The notes under the pieces are model-generated. The model was not told the DNA's origin, made no database searches, and saw only the letters and a list, made by a program, of their open reading frames with translations. The position numbers and the translations under genes were made by a program. DNA of 64,000 nt. It comes from Bacteroidaceae bacterium. GTDB lineage: Bacteria > Bacteroidota > Bacteroidia > Bacteroidales > Bacteroidaceae. Within the stretch, counting starts at the first letter, position 1, and every line of letters begins with the position of its first letter. The stretch is from contig CABIXF010000001.1 of NCBI GenBank assembly GCA_902362595.1, positions 1-64,000 on the forward strand, written 5' to 3'. This document shows positions 17,322 through 25,846 of the stretch, piece by piece.

Positions 17322-18029
17322 ATGAAGAATCTGGTTGTATTGACAGGGGCCGGCATGAGTGCGGAAAGCGGCATCAGTACGTTCCGCGATGCAGGAGGAT
17401 TGTGGGACCAGTATCCAGTGGAACAGGTAGCCACTCCAGAAGGGTATGCGGCTAATCCGGAACTGGTTATCAATTTCTATAATGAACGCCGTAAGCAGTT
17501 GCTGGAAGTGAAGCCGAACCGAGGTCATGAATTACTGGCTGAACTGGAGAAAAATTTTCATGTGACCATCATTACGCAGAATGTGGACAATTTGCACGAG
17601 CGGGCCGGTAGTCATGAGGTGATTCACCTGCACGGCGAGCTGACTAAGGTGACTTCCAGTTACCAGCCCAACAATCCGCGTTATATCAAGGAACTTCGTC
17701 CGGAAGAATACGAAGTGAAGATGGGCGATAAGGCAGCCGACGGTTCTCAGTTACGGCCTTTCATCGTTTGGTTCGGTGAGGCAGTACCTATGATTGAAAC
17801 GGCTGTTGAGTATGTGGAAAAGGCTGATATCTTTGTCATTATCGGGACTTCCCTGAATGTATATCCAGCGGCAGGTCTGCTGAATTACGTGCGCGATGGA
17901 GTGCCGGTTTATTTGATTGATCCCAAAGAAGTGCGCATCGTTTCCGGACGTCCGGTACATGTCATCCGCAAGGGAGCTTCCGAAGGAATGGAAGAATTAA
18001 AAAAAATGTTATTGAAAGAAGCGGAGTAA
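17322..18029 (+). CDS. cobB: Sir2-family NAD-dependent protein deacylase lacking zinc cysteines
   Basis: The Rossmann motif VVLTGAGMSAESGISTFRD, the QNVDN motif and the catalytic His in IHLHGE mark a sirtuin. YNER (compare YxxR of class III sirtuins) suggests removal of succinyl or malonyl groups from lysine. The protein has no cysteine at all, so the usual four-Cys zinc site is missing and the region after HLHGE is replaced by polar residues. I chose ATG 17322 over 17295 because an AAAGGAGG stretch sits just upstream, an unusually good Shine-Dalgarno site for this phylum. The rubredoxin gene follows. Confidence 0.9.
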   Translation: MKNLVVLTGAGMSAESGISTFRDAGGLWDQYPVEQVATPEGYAANPELVINFYNERRKQLLEVKPNRGHELLAELEKNFHVTIITQNVDNLHERAGSHEVIHLHGELTKVTSSYQPNNPRYIKELRPEEYEVKMGDKAADGSQLRPFIVWFGEAVPMIETAVEYVEKADIFVIIGTSLNVYPAAGLLNYVRDGVPVYLIDPKEVRIVSGRPVHVIRKGASEGMEELKKMLLKEAE

Positions 18030-18041
18030 ACAAATTCTTTC

Positions 18042-18049
18042 TATATTTG
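18042..18049 (+). promoter_or_regulatory. -7 element of the rubredoxin gene
   Basis: TATATTTG lies 51 bases before the rubredoxin ATG and 12 bases after the sir2 stop. It is an exact TAnnTTTG match; no clear -33 box was found. Confidence 0.5.
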
Positions 18050-18100
18050 TTATCATTTTAAACTAAGAACAAATACTAACTAATTAAGAATTGACAGATT

Positions 18101-18265
18101 ATGAAAAAGTACATTTGCACAGTATGTGATTGGGTTTACGATCCGGAAGTGGGTGATCCAGACGGAGGTATTGCTCCGGGTACTGCTTTTGAAGATCTTC
18201 CAGAAGACTGGGTTTGCCCGGTTTGTGGAGTAGGAAAAGAAGATTTCCAGGTAGTAGAAGATTAA
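18101..18265 (+). CDS. Rubredoxin
   Basis: The 54-residue protein has the complete rubredoxin pattern: Cys6 and Cys9 in [12 protein letters not shown], and Cys39 and Cys42 in [10 protein letters not shown]. The four cysteines bind one iron atom for single-electron transfer, usually in oxygen or peroxide detoxification in anaerobes. The ATG at 18101 follows an A/T-rich leader typical of well expressed Bacteroidales genes. It has its own -7 element and terminator and so is probably monocistronic. Confidence 0.96.
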   Translation: MKKYICTVCDWVYDPEVGDPDGGIAPGTAFEDLPEDWVCPVCGVGKEDFQVVED

Positions 18266-18284
18266 TAAACTTTTCTTGATAAGG

Positions 18285-18336
18285 ACGGCCTTCTAAAAAG
18301 TATGCCATATACTTTTGGAAGGCCGTTTTCTTTTTG
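18285..18336. terminator. Rubredoxin terminator, shared with the convergent MutS-like gene
   Basis: A long stem pairs 18285-18303 with 18309-18326 with one mismatch and one bulge, followed by TTTTCTTTTT on the plus strand. Confidence 0.85.
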
Positions 18337-18338
18337 CC

Positions 18339-20135
18339 TCATTCCGGCAGGGTAATGCCCATCTTCCGCATCAGGAAGCAGGCATTCATGTTTTGTGCCA
18401 CTCCTTCCCGCAGTTGGTAGGAGAAGGTGAGCTCGTTGTCCTTGATGTCGGCTTCGAAGCAGTAGTTCCGGATTTCATCGGGGAACTGCTCAATGAGGTT
18501 GCCCAGCAGGAGGTCGTGAGTGGCGATGATACCGTTGGCTTTCAGGCGCATGAACTGGCGAATCAGTTCGAAGGAACCTTTCTGCTTGTCCAGCGAGTTG
18601 GTACCTTTTAGAATCTCATCCAGGATGATAAAGAGCCGTTGCCCTTCGTTTAGCAGGTCGATGATGCGTTTCAGCCGTTTCAGTTCGGCAAAGAAATACG
18701 ACTCGTTGTCGGACAGCGAGTCGGACGTGCGGAGGCTGGTAATCAGTTGATGAGGGTAGAGTACCAGCTTGTCGCAACACACAGGAGCGCCGATACAGGC
18801 CAGCAGGTAGTTTACTCCGATAGTACGTAAGTAGGTGCTCTTTCCAGCCATGTTGGCACCGGTGATGATGAGGAAGAAGGGGCGCGACGGGAGAGTGGCG
18901 TCGTTTTTCACACATTGGGCAGGGGGCATGAGCGGATGTCCCATCCGGGTAGCCAGGAAACAGAACGATTTCTCGGCCAGTTCGGGATAGGTATAAGCGG
19001 GATGATTATAGGCAAAGGTGCCCAGTGAGCAGAGGGCATCCAGCTCTCCGATGGCTTCCAGCCAGCCGGTGATGTGCTGTCCGTAGCGGGCTTTCCAGCG
19101 TTCAATGCGGACAATTTCCTGTAGCTGGAAGAAAAGGCTTCCCTCCAGCAATACATATAAAAACTGGTTGTTGCGTAAGTCAAGCCGGTCGAGTTCCTTG
19201 GAGAGCTGTTGCAAGGCGTCAACGGGTGATTTGCCGTCCATGTCCAACCGGTTCATCAGTTGTTGCAGGGCGGGGGCTTCCCACTGTTCCTTCTTGGCCA
19301 GTGCGATGAGTTGTGCATATCCGTTCAGGCTTTTCAATTGTTTGCCGTAGGTTTCCTGTACGTAGGTGGCCCGTTTGACAATGCCGAAACTGAGAATCAG
19401 AAAAAGCCCGAACGAGAGTCCCAGCCAGGTGAAGGAGGTCCATCCGGCCAGCGAAGTTATTAGGAGTAGTCCGTTGATAAGAGGAACTCCCCGCGTAAAG
19501 GCTTTTACCCATCCGGCGTGCAGGTATTGTGATGGGCTTTGACTCCACGCACGTAGTTTTTCTCCATCGGACGCCGTGCCCTGATGTACAAGGCCCGTTA
19601 CCCGAAACTGTTCCCGGAACAAGGGGCGTTGGCTCAGGTCCTGTACCATTTGCTGGCGTGCCCGGATGGCAGCAGGCTCACAAAGATGGTGTTGCAGCCA
19701 GTGAGCCAGACAATCTTTTCCGAAAATGGTGCAGGTGCGGTTCATGGCCTGAAACAGAGAGTGGTGTCCGAACACGTCGAGGTCAAAGGTATAAGGATGT
19801 GACGGATTGATGTAGGCCTTTCCGTCATCGAAGCTGCTGTAGTCGCCGGAAAGAGCCTGTAACTCTTCTTCTTGGACACATATTTGTGTTTCCAGCCATT
19901 TCTTGCGGTGAAACAGTCGACCGTGCAGTTTCACGAGGATGAAAAACGGAAGGAAGGTAAGACAGATACTGACTGTCAGTAGCACGTGTTGATGGAAAAA
20001 ATAGTAGATTCCGACAAGTCCGGTCAGAAACAGTAGTACGCGTAGGACACTGATGCGCGAGATTTGCCGTTTGACCGTGTTTAACAGGTTTTCTGCCAAA
20101 AGAAGTTTTTCTGTGTAGTAGTTTTCTGGTTTCAT
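18339..20135 (-). CDS. Membrane-anchored MutS-like ATPase
   Basis: The 598-residue protein (from MKPENYYTEK at 20135) has hydrophobic helices near residues 35-75 and another pair near 210-250. It then has a MutS-type core and ATPase with Walker A TGANMAGKST (about 425-434), the signature region SYFFAELKRLK, Walker B LFIILDE and the ATHD switch. It lacks the MutS mismatch-recognition domain and is shorter than MutS (about 850). This membrane MutS subfamily is widespread in Bacteroidetes, but its role is unknown. The frame is open to 20324; I prefer 20135 because a TTCCTTTG -7-like element on the minus strand lies just upstream at 20160-20167. Confidence 0.85.
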   Translation of the reverse strand: MKPENYYTEKLLLAENLLNTVKRQISRISVLRVLLFLTGLVGIYYFFHQHVLLTVSICLTFLPFFILVKLHGRLFHRKKWLETQICVQEEELQALSGDYSSFDDGKAYINPSHPYTFDLDVFGHHSLFQAMNRTCTIFGKDCLAHWLQHHLCEPAAIRARQQMVQDLSQRPLFREQFRVTGLVHQGTASDGEKLRAWSQSPSQYLHAGWVKAFTRGVPLINGLLLITSLAGWTSFTWLGLSFGLFLILSFGIVKRATYVQETYGKQLKSLNGYAQLIALAKKEQWEAPALQQLMNRLDMDGKSPVDALQQLSKELDRLDLRNNQFLYVLLEGSLFFQLQEIVRIERWKARYGQHITGWLEAIGELDALCSLGTFAYNHPAYTYPELAEKSFCFLATRMGHPLMPPAQCVKNDATLPSRPFFLIITGANMAGKSTYLRTIGVNYLLACIGAPVCCDKLVLYPHQLITSLRTSDSLSDNESYFFAELKRLKRIIDLLNEGQRLFIILDEILKGTNSLDKQKGSFELIRQFMRLKANGIIATHDLLLGNLIEQFPDEIRNYCFEADIKDNELTFSYQLREGVAQNMNACFLMRKMGITLPE

Positions 20136-20282
20136 ACATCTGTATTTGCGTAAATGGCACAAAGGAACGAAAAAGTGTAAATTTTGGTCTAAAAAATCTG
20201 TTAAAAGGTTGAATCTGTTTGTGCTTTTCATGAATAAATCCCTTCTTTGCAAACAAATCAAGATGTTTTTTATAGAAGTGTG

Positions 20283-20328
20283 CGCGGTAACGCGTTTTCT
20301 TTTTATGTAAATGCGTGCTCGCACACAC
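20283..20328. promoter_or_regulatory. Two palindromes in the mutS-like/lacI divergent region, candidate operators
   Basis: AACGCGTT (20289-20296) is a perfect palindrome with a central CG, as in many LacI-family operators. At 20313-20328 a second imperfect palindrome has arms tgcgtgc and gcacaca around TC. Both stand 30-70 bases before the LacI start at 20356, so autoregulation is plausible. Confidence 0.35.
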
Positions 20329-20355
20329 TATTTGGGGGAGAACCTTTTTAAGTCT

Positions 20356-21441
20356 ATGCAGAAGAACAAAAACATACGACTGACTGACATCGCGCGTCTG
20401 GCGAATGTGTCGGTAGGTACAGTCGATCGGGTCATCCATAACCGAGGGCGTGTATCGGAAGAGAATGTCCGTAGGGTCAAGGAAATCATGAAACAGGTGA
20501 ATTACAAGCCTAATCTGATTGCTCGTTCACTGGCTGTAAAGAAACCTTGCCATTTGATAGCTTTAATACCGGAATTTTGTACAGGAAATTACTGGAGTGC
20601 CATGGAATACGGCATTCGTCGCGCGGAAGAGGAACTGGAAAGTTTTGGAGTGAAGGTTACAATACTGACTTTTGATCAGTATAGCAGAACCAGTTTCGAA
20701 CAAACGGCATCCCATCTGCTGGATATGCCAGATACCATAGACGGGGTGATTGTTGGCACACTCTTTAAAGAATCTGTCATTCGTCTTTCCAGTGCATTGG
20801 ATGAACGCGCACTTCCGTATGTATATGTTGATTCGGATATTGAGGAACAAGGTCGGTTGGCTTATTATGGTACAGATTCCGTAGCTGGAGGTGAAATCGG
20901 AGCTCGGATGTTGTTGGCTTCCATGGCTTTCAAAGGTGACATTCTGGTGGCGCGTATTCAACATGAAAAAGGATGTTTGTCTACACAAGGAGAGAAACGT
21001 CATTCCGGTTTCCGTCGGTATCTGGAACAGCAGAACTGTGACATGCAGCTGGTGGAAATAGAGTTATGGATAGGTGATGAGGCGCACAACGAACAGGTGC
21101 TCGACGAGGTTTTCCGGAATTATCCGGGTATTCGTGGGGCTGTGGCATTTAATTCTTCCTGCTACATTCTGGGTGAATACTTGGAAAAGCATCATAGAAA
21201 AGATATTCGGCTGGTGGGTTATGACTTGATAGAGCCCAATGTACGGTTACTGAATGAAGGATATGTACAGGCTCTGATAGCTCAGCGTCCCGAATTGCAG
21301 GGATATAATGGTGTGAAGGCTTTGAGCCGTTTTCTGTTGTTTGATGAAAGGCCGCCAGTGGTAAATCTGCTGCCAATAGACATTTTGTTGAAAGAGAATT
21401 ATCAATTTTATAATAAAGTATCGAATTTATTGCTAATCTAA
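20356..21441 (+). CDS. LacI-family transcriptional regulator of hexuronate operon
   Basis: The N-terminal LacI helix-turn-helix is clear: IRLTDIARLANVSVGTVDRV followed by NRGRVSEENVRRVKEIM and the hinge YKPNLIARSLA. The rest (about residues 60-360) is a periplasmic-binding-protein-like effector domain. The ATG at 20356 gives 361 residues and places the HTH at the N-terminus as usual. The downstream SDR gene begins 5 bases after its stop and uxuA follows, so it probably senses a hexuronate pathway intermediate and controls its own operon. Confidence 0.92.
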   Translation: MQKNKNIRLTDIARLANVSVGTVDRVIHNRGRVSEENVRRVKEIMKQVNYKPNLIARSLAVKKPCHLIALIPEFCTGNYWSAMEYGIRRAEEELESFGVKVTILTFDQYSRTSFEQTASHLLDMPDTIDGVIVGTLFKESVIRLSSALDERALPYVYVDSDIEEQGRLAYYGTDSVAGGEIGARMLLASMAFKGDILVARIQHEKGCLSTQGEKRHSGFRRYLEQQNCDMQLVEIELWIGDEAHNEQVLDEVFRNYPGIRGAVAFNSSCYILGEYLEKHHRKDIRLVGYDLIEPNVRLLNEGYVQALIAQRPELQGYNGVKALSRFLLFDERPPVVNLLPIDILLKENYQFYNKVSNLLLI

Positions 21442-21446
21442 TTATT

Positions 21447-22262
21447 ATGGCAAACGAATTATTTAATGTAGACGGCAAGGTAGTCGTCATGACCGGGGGA
21501 GCCGGTGTGTTGGGAAAAGGTATTTCCAAGTATTTGGCTGCACAAGGTGCAAAGATGGTCATTCTTGACCGTAGTGAAGAAGCGGGAAAAGCGTTGGTTG
21601 CAGAAATTGTGGCACAGGGTCACGAAGCTACTTTCTGGTATACCGATGTAATGCAGAAGGAAGTGCTGGAACAGAACAAGAAAGACATCCTGGAAAAATA
21701 TGGCCGCATTGATGTGTTGTTGAATGCAGCCGGTGGAAACATGGCAGGTGCCACCATCGCTCCGGACAAGACTTTCTTCGACTTGCAGATTGATGCGTTC
21801 AAGAAGGTAGTCGACCTGAACCTCTTCGGTACGGTATTGCCGACCATGGTTTTTGCCGATGTTATGGTAAAACAGAAAAAAGGAGCTATCGTAAACTTCT
21901 GTTCTGAATCTGCCCTCCGTCCGTTGACTCGTGTGGTAGGTTACGGGGCTGCCAAGGCTGCCATTGCCAACTTCACGAAATACATGGCCGGTGAATTGGC
22001 CATCAAGTTCGGCGACGGCTTGCGCGTGAACGCCATTGCTCCGGGCTTCTTCCTGACCGAACAGAACCGTACGTTGTTGACCAATCCGGACGGTTCACTG
22101 ACCGATCGTTCCAGAACAATTCTGGCTCACACTCCGTTCGGACGTTTCGGTGAACCGGAAGACCTGTATGGTACCATCCACTACCTCATCAGCGATGCAT
22201 CCAGCTTTGTGACGGGTACGGTAGCCGTCATCGATGGTGGTTTTGATGCTTTCTCTATTTAA
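21447..22262 (+). CDS. SDR-family oxidoreductase, probable D-mannonate oxidoreductase (fructuronate reductase)
   Basis: This 271-residue short-chain dehydrogenase has the cofactor motif MTGGAGVLGKGI near the N-terminus, the NAAGG motif, and the catalytic YGAAK pair with Ser upstream (CSESA). The C-terminal VIDGGFDAFSI is typical of the family. Its place directly before uxuA implies that it interconverts D-fructuronate and D-mannonate, doing the job of UxuB with a different fold. That assignment is from context. It is translated closely after the LacI gene. Confidence 0.85.
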   Translation: MANELFNVDGKVVVMTGGAGVLGKGISKYLAAQGAKMVILDRSEEAGKALVAEIVAQGHEATFWYTDVMQKEVLEQNKKDILEKYGRIDVLLNAAGGNMAGATIAPDKTFFDLQIDAFKKVVDLNLFGTVLPTMVFADVMVKQKKGAIVNFCSESALRPLTRVVGYGAAKAAIANFTKYMAGELAIKFGDGLRVNAIAPGFFLTEQNRTLLTNPDGSLTDRSRTILAHTPFGRFGEPEDLYGTIHYLISDASSFVTGTVAVIDGGFDAFSI

Positions 22263-22292
22263 TCGAGTACGAACCTTAAAAAAAGAAACGTT

Positions 22293-23471
22293 ATGTATTT
22301 ATGTGAACAAACCTGGCGCTGGTATGGTCCGAACGACCCGGTGTCTTTGTGGGACATCAAGCAGGCCGGTGCCACGGGTATCGTCAATGCATTGCATCAC
22401 ATTCCGAACGGTGAAGTGTGGACGGTAGAGGAAATCATGAAACGCAAGCAGATGATTGAGGAAGTCGGCTTGAAGTGGAGTGTGGTAGAAAGTGTGCCGG
22501 TACACGAACATATCAAGACGCAGACCGGCGATTTCATGAAATATATCGAGAACTACAAGGAAAGTCTGCGCAATCTGGCGAAGTGTGGCATTTACATTGT
22601 GACCTACAACTTCATGCCGGTACTCGACTGGACTCGCACGGATTTGGCTTATACCATGCCCGACGGTTCCAAGGCTTTGCGCTTTGAACGGGCGGCCTTC
22701 GTGGCTTTCGACCTCTTTATCCTGAAACGTCCGGGAGCAGAGAAGGATTATACGGAAGAAGAAAAGGCCAAGGCCAAGGCGCGTTATGAGCAGATGGATG
22801 AAGAAGAAATCCACCGCTTGACCCGCAACATGATTGCCGGACTGCCGGGGTCGGAAGAGAGCTTCACACTGGAACAGTTCCAGCATGAACTGGACCGCTA
22901 CAAGGACATCGACGCCGAAAAGCTGCGCTCCAACCTGATTTTCTTCTTGAAACAAATCTGTCCGGTGGCCGATGAGGTAGGGGTGAAACTGGTCATCCAT
23001 CCGGACGACCCGCCACAGACGATTCTGGGCTTGCCGCGTATTATGAGTACGGAAGAGGATTTCCGCAAGTTGGTGGAAGCTGTACCAAACGAATCCAACG
23101 GCTTGTGCCTTTGCACGGGTTCGCTGGGCGTCAGTGCCAAGAACGACCTGGCAGGCATGATGGAGCGCTGGGGCGACCGCATCAATTTCGTACACTTGCG
23201 CAGCACACAGCGTGATGCCGAAGGCAACTTCTTCGAAGCCAACCACCTGGAGGGTGATGTGGACATGTATCACGTGATGAAGAACTTCCTGCTCATGCAA
23301 CAGCGTCGCAAGGTCTCAATCCCGATGCGTCCGGACCACGGCCATCAGATGATCGACGACCTGAAGAAGAAAACCAATCCGGGCTACTCTTGCCTGGGTC
23401 GTCTGAGAGGACTGGCTGAGTTGAGAGGTCTGGAAATGGGTATTGCCAAGTCGATGGAAGAACAGAAGTGA
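22293..23471 (+). CDS. uxuA: Mannonate dehydratase
   Basis: UxuA dehydrates D-mannonate to 2-keto-3-deoxygluconate in glucuronate breakdown. The 392-residue TIM-barrel protein shows the family landmarks [43 protein letters not shown] and MRPDHGHQM, with Cys, His and Asp residues that bind Mn or Fe. Length matches the family. It is the last gene of the lacI-SDR-uxuA operon, 30 bases after the SDR stop, and a terminator follows. Isomerase and KDG kinase genes are not in this window. Confidence 0.96.
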   Translation: MYLCEQTWRWYGPNDPVSLWDIKQAGATGIVNALHHIPNGEVWTVEEIMKRKQMIEEVGLKWSVVESVPVHEHIKTQTGDFMKYIENYKESLRNLAKCGIYIVTYNFMPVLDWTRTDLAYTMPDGSKALRFERAAFVAFDLFILKRPGAEKDYTEEEKAKAKARYEQMDEEEIHRLTRNMIAGLPGSEESFTLEQFQHELDRYKDIDAEKLRSNLIFFLKQICPVADEVGVKLVIHPDDPPQTILGLPRIMSTEEDFRKLVEAVPNESNGLCLCTGSLGVSAKNDLAGMMERWGDRINFVHLRSTQRDAEGNFFEANHLEGDVDMYHVMKNFLLMQQRRKVSIPMRPDHGHQMIDDLKKKTNPGYSCLGRLRGLAELRGLEMGIAKSMEEQK

Positions 23472-23505
23472 ACGGTCAGTTGATTAACTGATGTGTTTAT
23501 ACGAA

Positions 23506-23547
23506 AAAATGGTTCATGAAGGAGGAAATCCATTCATGGACCATTTT
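23506..23547. terminator. Terminator between uxuA and the transglutaminase-like gene
   Basis: A 15-base stem with a single G-T pair joins 23506-23520 to 23533-23547. A- and T-rich flanks on both sides suit the two convergent genes. Confidence 0.85.
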
Positions 23548-23646
23548 GTTTTGAGGTATATATCCCCAAATTACTTCTCTTAAGTGCATGTAAAGACTAT
23601 GTAATCTGCATTTATGTACATTATGCTTATAGTAATTGTTGTTAGC

Positions 23647-25104
23647 CTACCAGAGTTCAATTACAGGTTGTATTTGCAGATAGTCCGGCATACACATTCC
23701 TATCGTAGCTCCAATATAGGTTGGGTCTGAAATATAATATTTTTTCCCTTTATATGAATAGTTGACACCTTTTATGGGATATGAAAATTCAACGGCTGTA
23801 CATTCATGTCCCGGGAAGTTTATCAAGTGGCAGTCAATGTTCAATACATTCCTTACTAAATACGCAAAGAATATGGAACGGTCTTCACAATCACATGCTG
23901 GATAATATAAAATTTCTTCAAGAAAGAAGGGCTTTTCATAACCAAATTGCTGTTTATCGGTTGCATAGCGGAAAGCATATTGAACGAAATGGAGTAATGC
24001 ATTTAATGCTTCCAATTTTTCGAGTCCGGCTAATTGTGTTTTTAGTTGTTCTACGATGTGTTGTCGTACATCATCTAGTAATGTGGACGTTGCATAAGTA
24101 GGTATCGGCATTTGAGGATAATGTGTTAACATGCTGATTAAGGCTTTTGATATTGTTCCGTTAACAGATAAATTGCCGTCTGTCAATTGGAATTCGATGG
24201 GTTGAATATTGGGAAGAGCAAGAGGAGTCTGAAATGACAAATCTATGCTTTTCCTGGTAGAAAATCGTTCTGGAAGATTACAAGTAGAGATGGAAGGAAG
24301 TTTTTTTTCTTCTGCTTTTGAATCGTAAAATATATAATATTTATTTCCTCCTAATTGAAGATATGTTCGTGCATATACAGTTTGTTCAAAAGGTATCATT
24401 AGCACGAGTTGTTTTTCTTTTGTAAGTCCTAATCTGATGTTATATCCCATGTATGTGAGTATAAAATGACGAAAAATGATGCGTGTATTCGGAGTGGAAG
24501 AAGCTAACCATTGATCTATATAACAGCGAATCAGTTCAGTTCTCAACCAGTCATTTAAGACAAGCTGGTCAGCTATGTATTTCAGTTCTGAAATTAAATA
24601 TTTGTAGTCGTTTTCTTTTAGAAGTTTATCCCAGTAATCACTGATTGCTTCTGGTGTATAGGAGGTAAGTGAAAAAGGTTTGTTGGGTTCTGGCAATTGA
24701 AGGGGAATCCCATAGAAGGATAATTCGAAATATTTCTGAGAATCATCATGCTTAGGTTTCCTTGGTTGGGATATAGGAAGTGTAGGTTGCTTGTCTGGAT
24801 TGGGTATTTGAAAGGAGACAGGATCCAATTGTATTGGAACGGATGGTTGTGCTTTGGGGGAGAACTGGGGCTGTCTGTTAGGCTTGGGACAAGAATCCGA
24901 GGTGATACCACGAAAACTTTGATATTCCTGCCATACTCCTTTCAAGTATTTAGCATATTCGTTGAGAACGTGGGTGCGGTGGGCTGAATAACGTCCTAAT
25001 ACACCTTCGCGAAATTCCTGAAATGAGTTATTGGGGGTTTGTGCAAAGAGTTCTCCTATAAAACATAACATGATAAATATCCCTATATATTTCTTCTGCT
25101 TCAT
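23647..25104 (-). CDS. Exported transglutaminase-like cysteine enzyme, unknown role
   Basis: The 485-residue protein has a signal peptide ending ELFAQ (about residue 22) and a proline-rich stretch (about 75-115). The C-terminal part is a transglutaminase-like domain. The candidate triad is Cys406 in ACDCEDRSIFFAYL, His433 in FPGHECTAVEF and Asp460 in YYISDPTYIGA, the order and spacing of such domains. It may be a peptidase or amide-modifying enzyme in the envelope. It is the last gene of the AT-rich minus-strand caspase cluster but is separated from the others by a strong terminator, so it may have a separate promoter or depend on read-through. Confidence 0.75.
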   Translation of the reverse strand: MKQKKYIGIFIMLCFIGELFAQTPNNSFQEFREGVLGRYSAHRTHVLNEYAKYLKGVWQEYQSFRGITSDSCPKPNRQPQFSPKAQPSVPIQLDPVSFQIPNPDKQPTLPISQPRKPKHDDSQKYFELSFYGIPLQLPEPNKPFSLTSYTPEAISDYWDKLLKENDYKYLISELKYIADQLVLNDWLRTELIRCYIDQWLASSTPNTRIIFRHFILTYMGYNIRLGLTKEKQLVLMIPFEQTVYARTYLQLGGNKYYIFYDSKAEEKKLPSISTCNLPERFSTRKSIDLSFQTPLALPNIQPIEFQLTDGNLSVNGTISKALISMLTHYPQMPIPTYATSTLLDDVRQHIVEQLKTQLAGLEKLEALNALLHFVQYAFRYATDKQQFGYEKPFFLEEILYYPACDCEDRSIFFAYLVRNVLNIDCHLINFPGHECTAVEFSYPIKGVNYSYKGKKYYISDPTYIGATIGMCMPDYLQIQPVIELW

Positions 25105-25122
25105 TTTTATGATATTAAAAAA

Positions 25123-25174
25123 GCGTCGAGATGTATGATTGTTCTAAGAAAAACGTTTCAATACCTCCCGACGC
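25123..25174 (-). terminator. Terminator ending the caspase-cluster operon
   Basis: A 14-base stem with two imperfect pairs joins 25161-25174 to 25123-25136. On the minus strand it is followed by TTTTTT, just after the stop codon at 25201. Confidence 0.85.
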
Positions 25175-25200
25175 ATAAATTAAATTTATAACCTGTAGGA

Positions 25201-25839
25201 TTATTCCCCGTTTACTCCTTCTTTTATAAATTCACTGATTTTTCCTGCATATTTCTGTGCTGCGGCCGATTCTTTCATTGCATTTTCGTAAGCGCGGATA
25301 CGGGCTTTAGTAGCGGCGCTTTCGCTTGCAATAAAATAGCTTTGCATTTCAAATGTACCATTTCCATTGTCACGTATGACAGAAAAACTGGGTTCAAGTT
25401 CTCCTTTGATTTCTTTCTCTACTTCCCGTTCGTAGGCAGCATAAAAATGTTCAAATTCGCTTTCTGCATTGGTTCCGTCTCCTGAGATGTCGGATACCAC
25501 ACGTCCTTTTACCTGGCTGCCCGCACGTTGTGCATACGTTACGACTGCATTATTGTATGCCATCTGTATACCTACATTTTTTGATTTAAAATTGGAGGCT
25601 ACTCCTACAACCTCCACCGCATCCTCTCCCATGTTGGAAAGTTTGTCAAAATGCTTTAGTAAAATAACGTCCTCACTGCGTGATGTACCGTAGATTTTCC
25701 ATCCACCTTTTTTGAATTCTTTTTGTTTGGCTTTGAACTCTTTTTTCAACGCTTTCTCCAGTGCCTTGTTCTGAGCCTGAACCTCAGCTGCTGGTACCAT
25801 TAATAACAATGCCAGCAGAAATGTAATCAGATTTTTCAT
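25201..25839 (-). CDS. Exported LPP20-like protein, unknown function
   Basis: The 212-residue product has a signal peptide ending EVQAQ (about residue 23), a very basic stretch (about 24-45), and then a domain with GVASNFKSKNVGIQMAYNNAVVTYAQRAGS. That pattern, a variable strand followed by an alanine-rich helix in which residues are counted off as AxxNAxxxYA, is like the LPP20 fold. A later helix (SESAATKARIRAYENAM) repeats the theme. It is probably periplasmic. It lies 7 bases after the FISUMP lipoprotein gene and is the last gene before the terminator. The family assignment is by pattern only. Confidence 0.6.
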   Translation of the reverse strand: MKNLITFLLALLLMVPAAEVQAQNKALEKALKKEFKAKQKEFKKGGWKIYGTSRSEDVILLKHFDKLSNMGEDAVEVVGVASNFKSKNVGIQMAYNNAVVTYAQRAGSQVKGRVVSDISGDGTNAESEFEHFYAAYEREVEKEIKGELEPSFSVIRDNGNGTFEMQSYFIASESAATKARIRAYENAMKESAAAQKYAGKISEFIKEGVNGE

Positions 25840-25846
25840 ATTTTTA

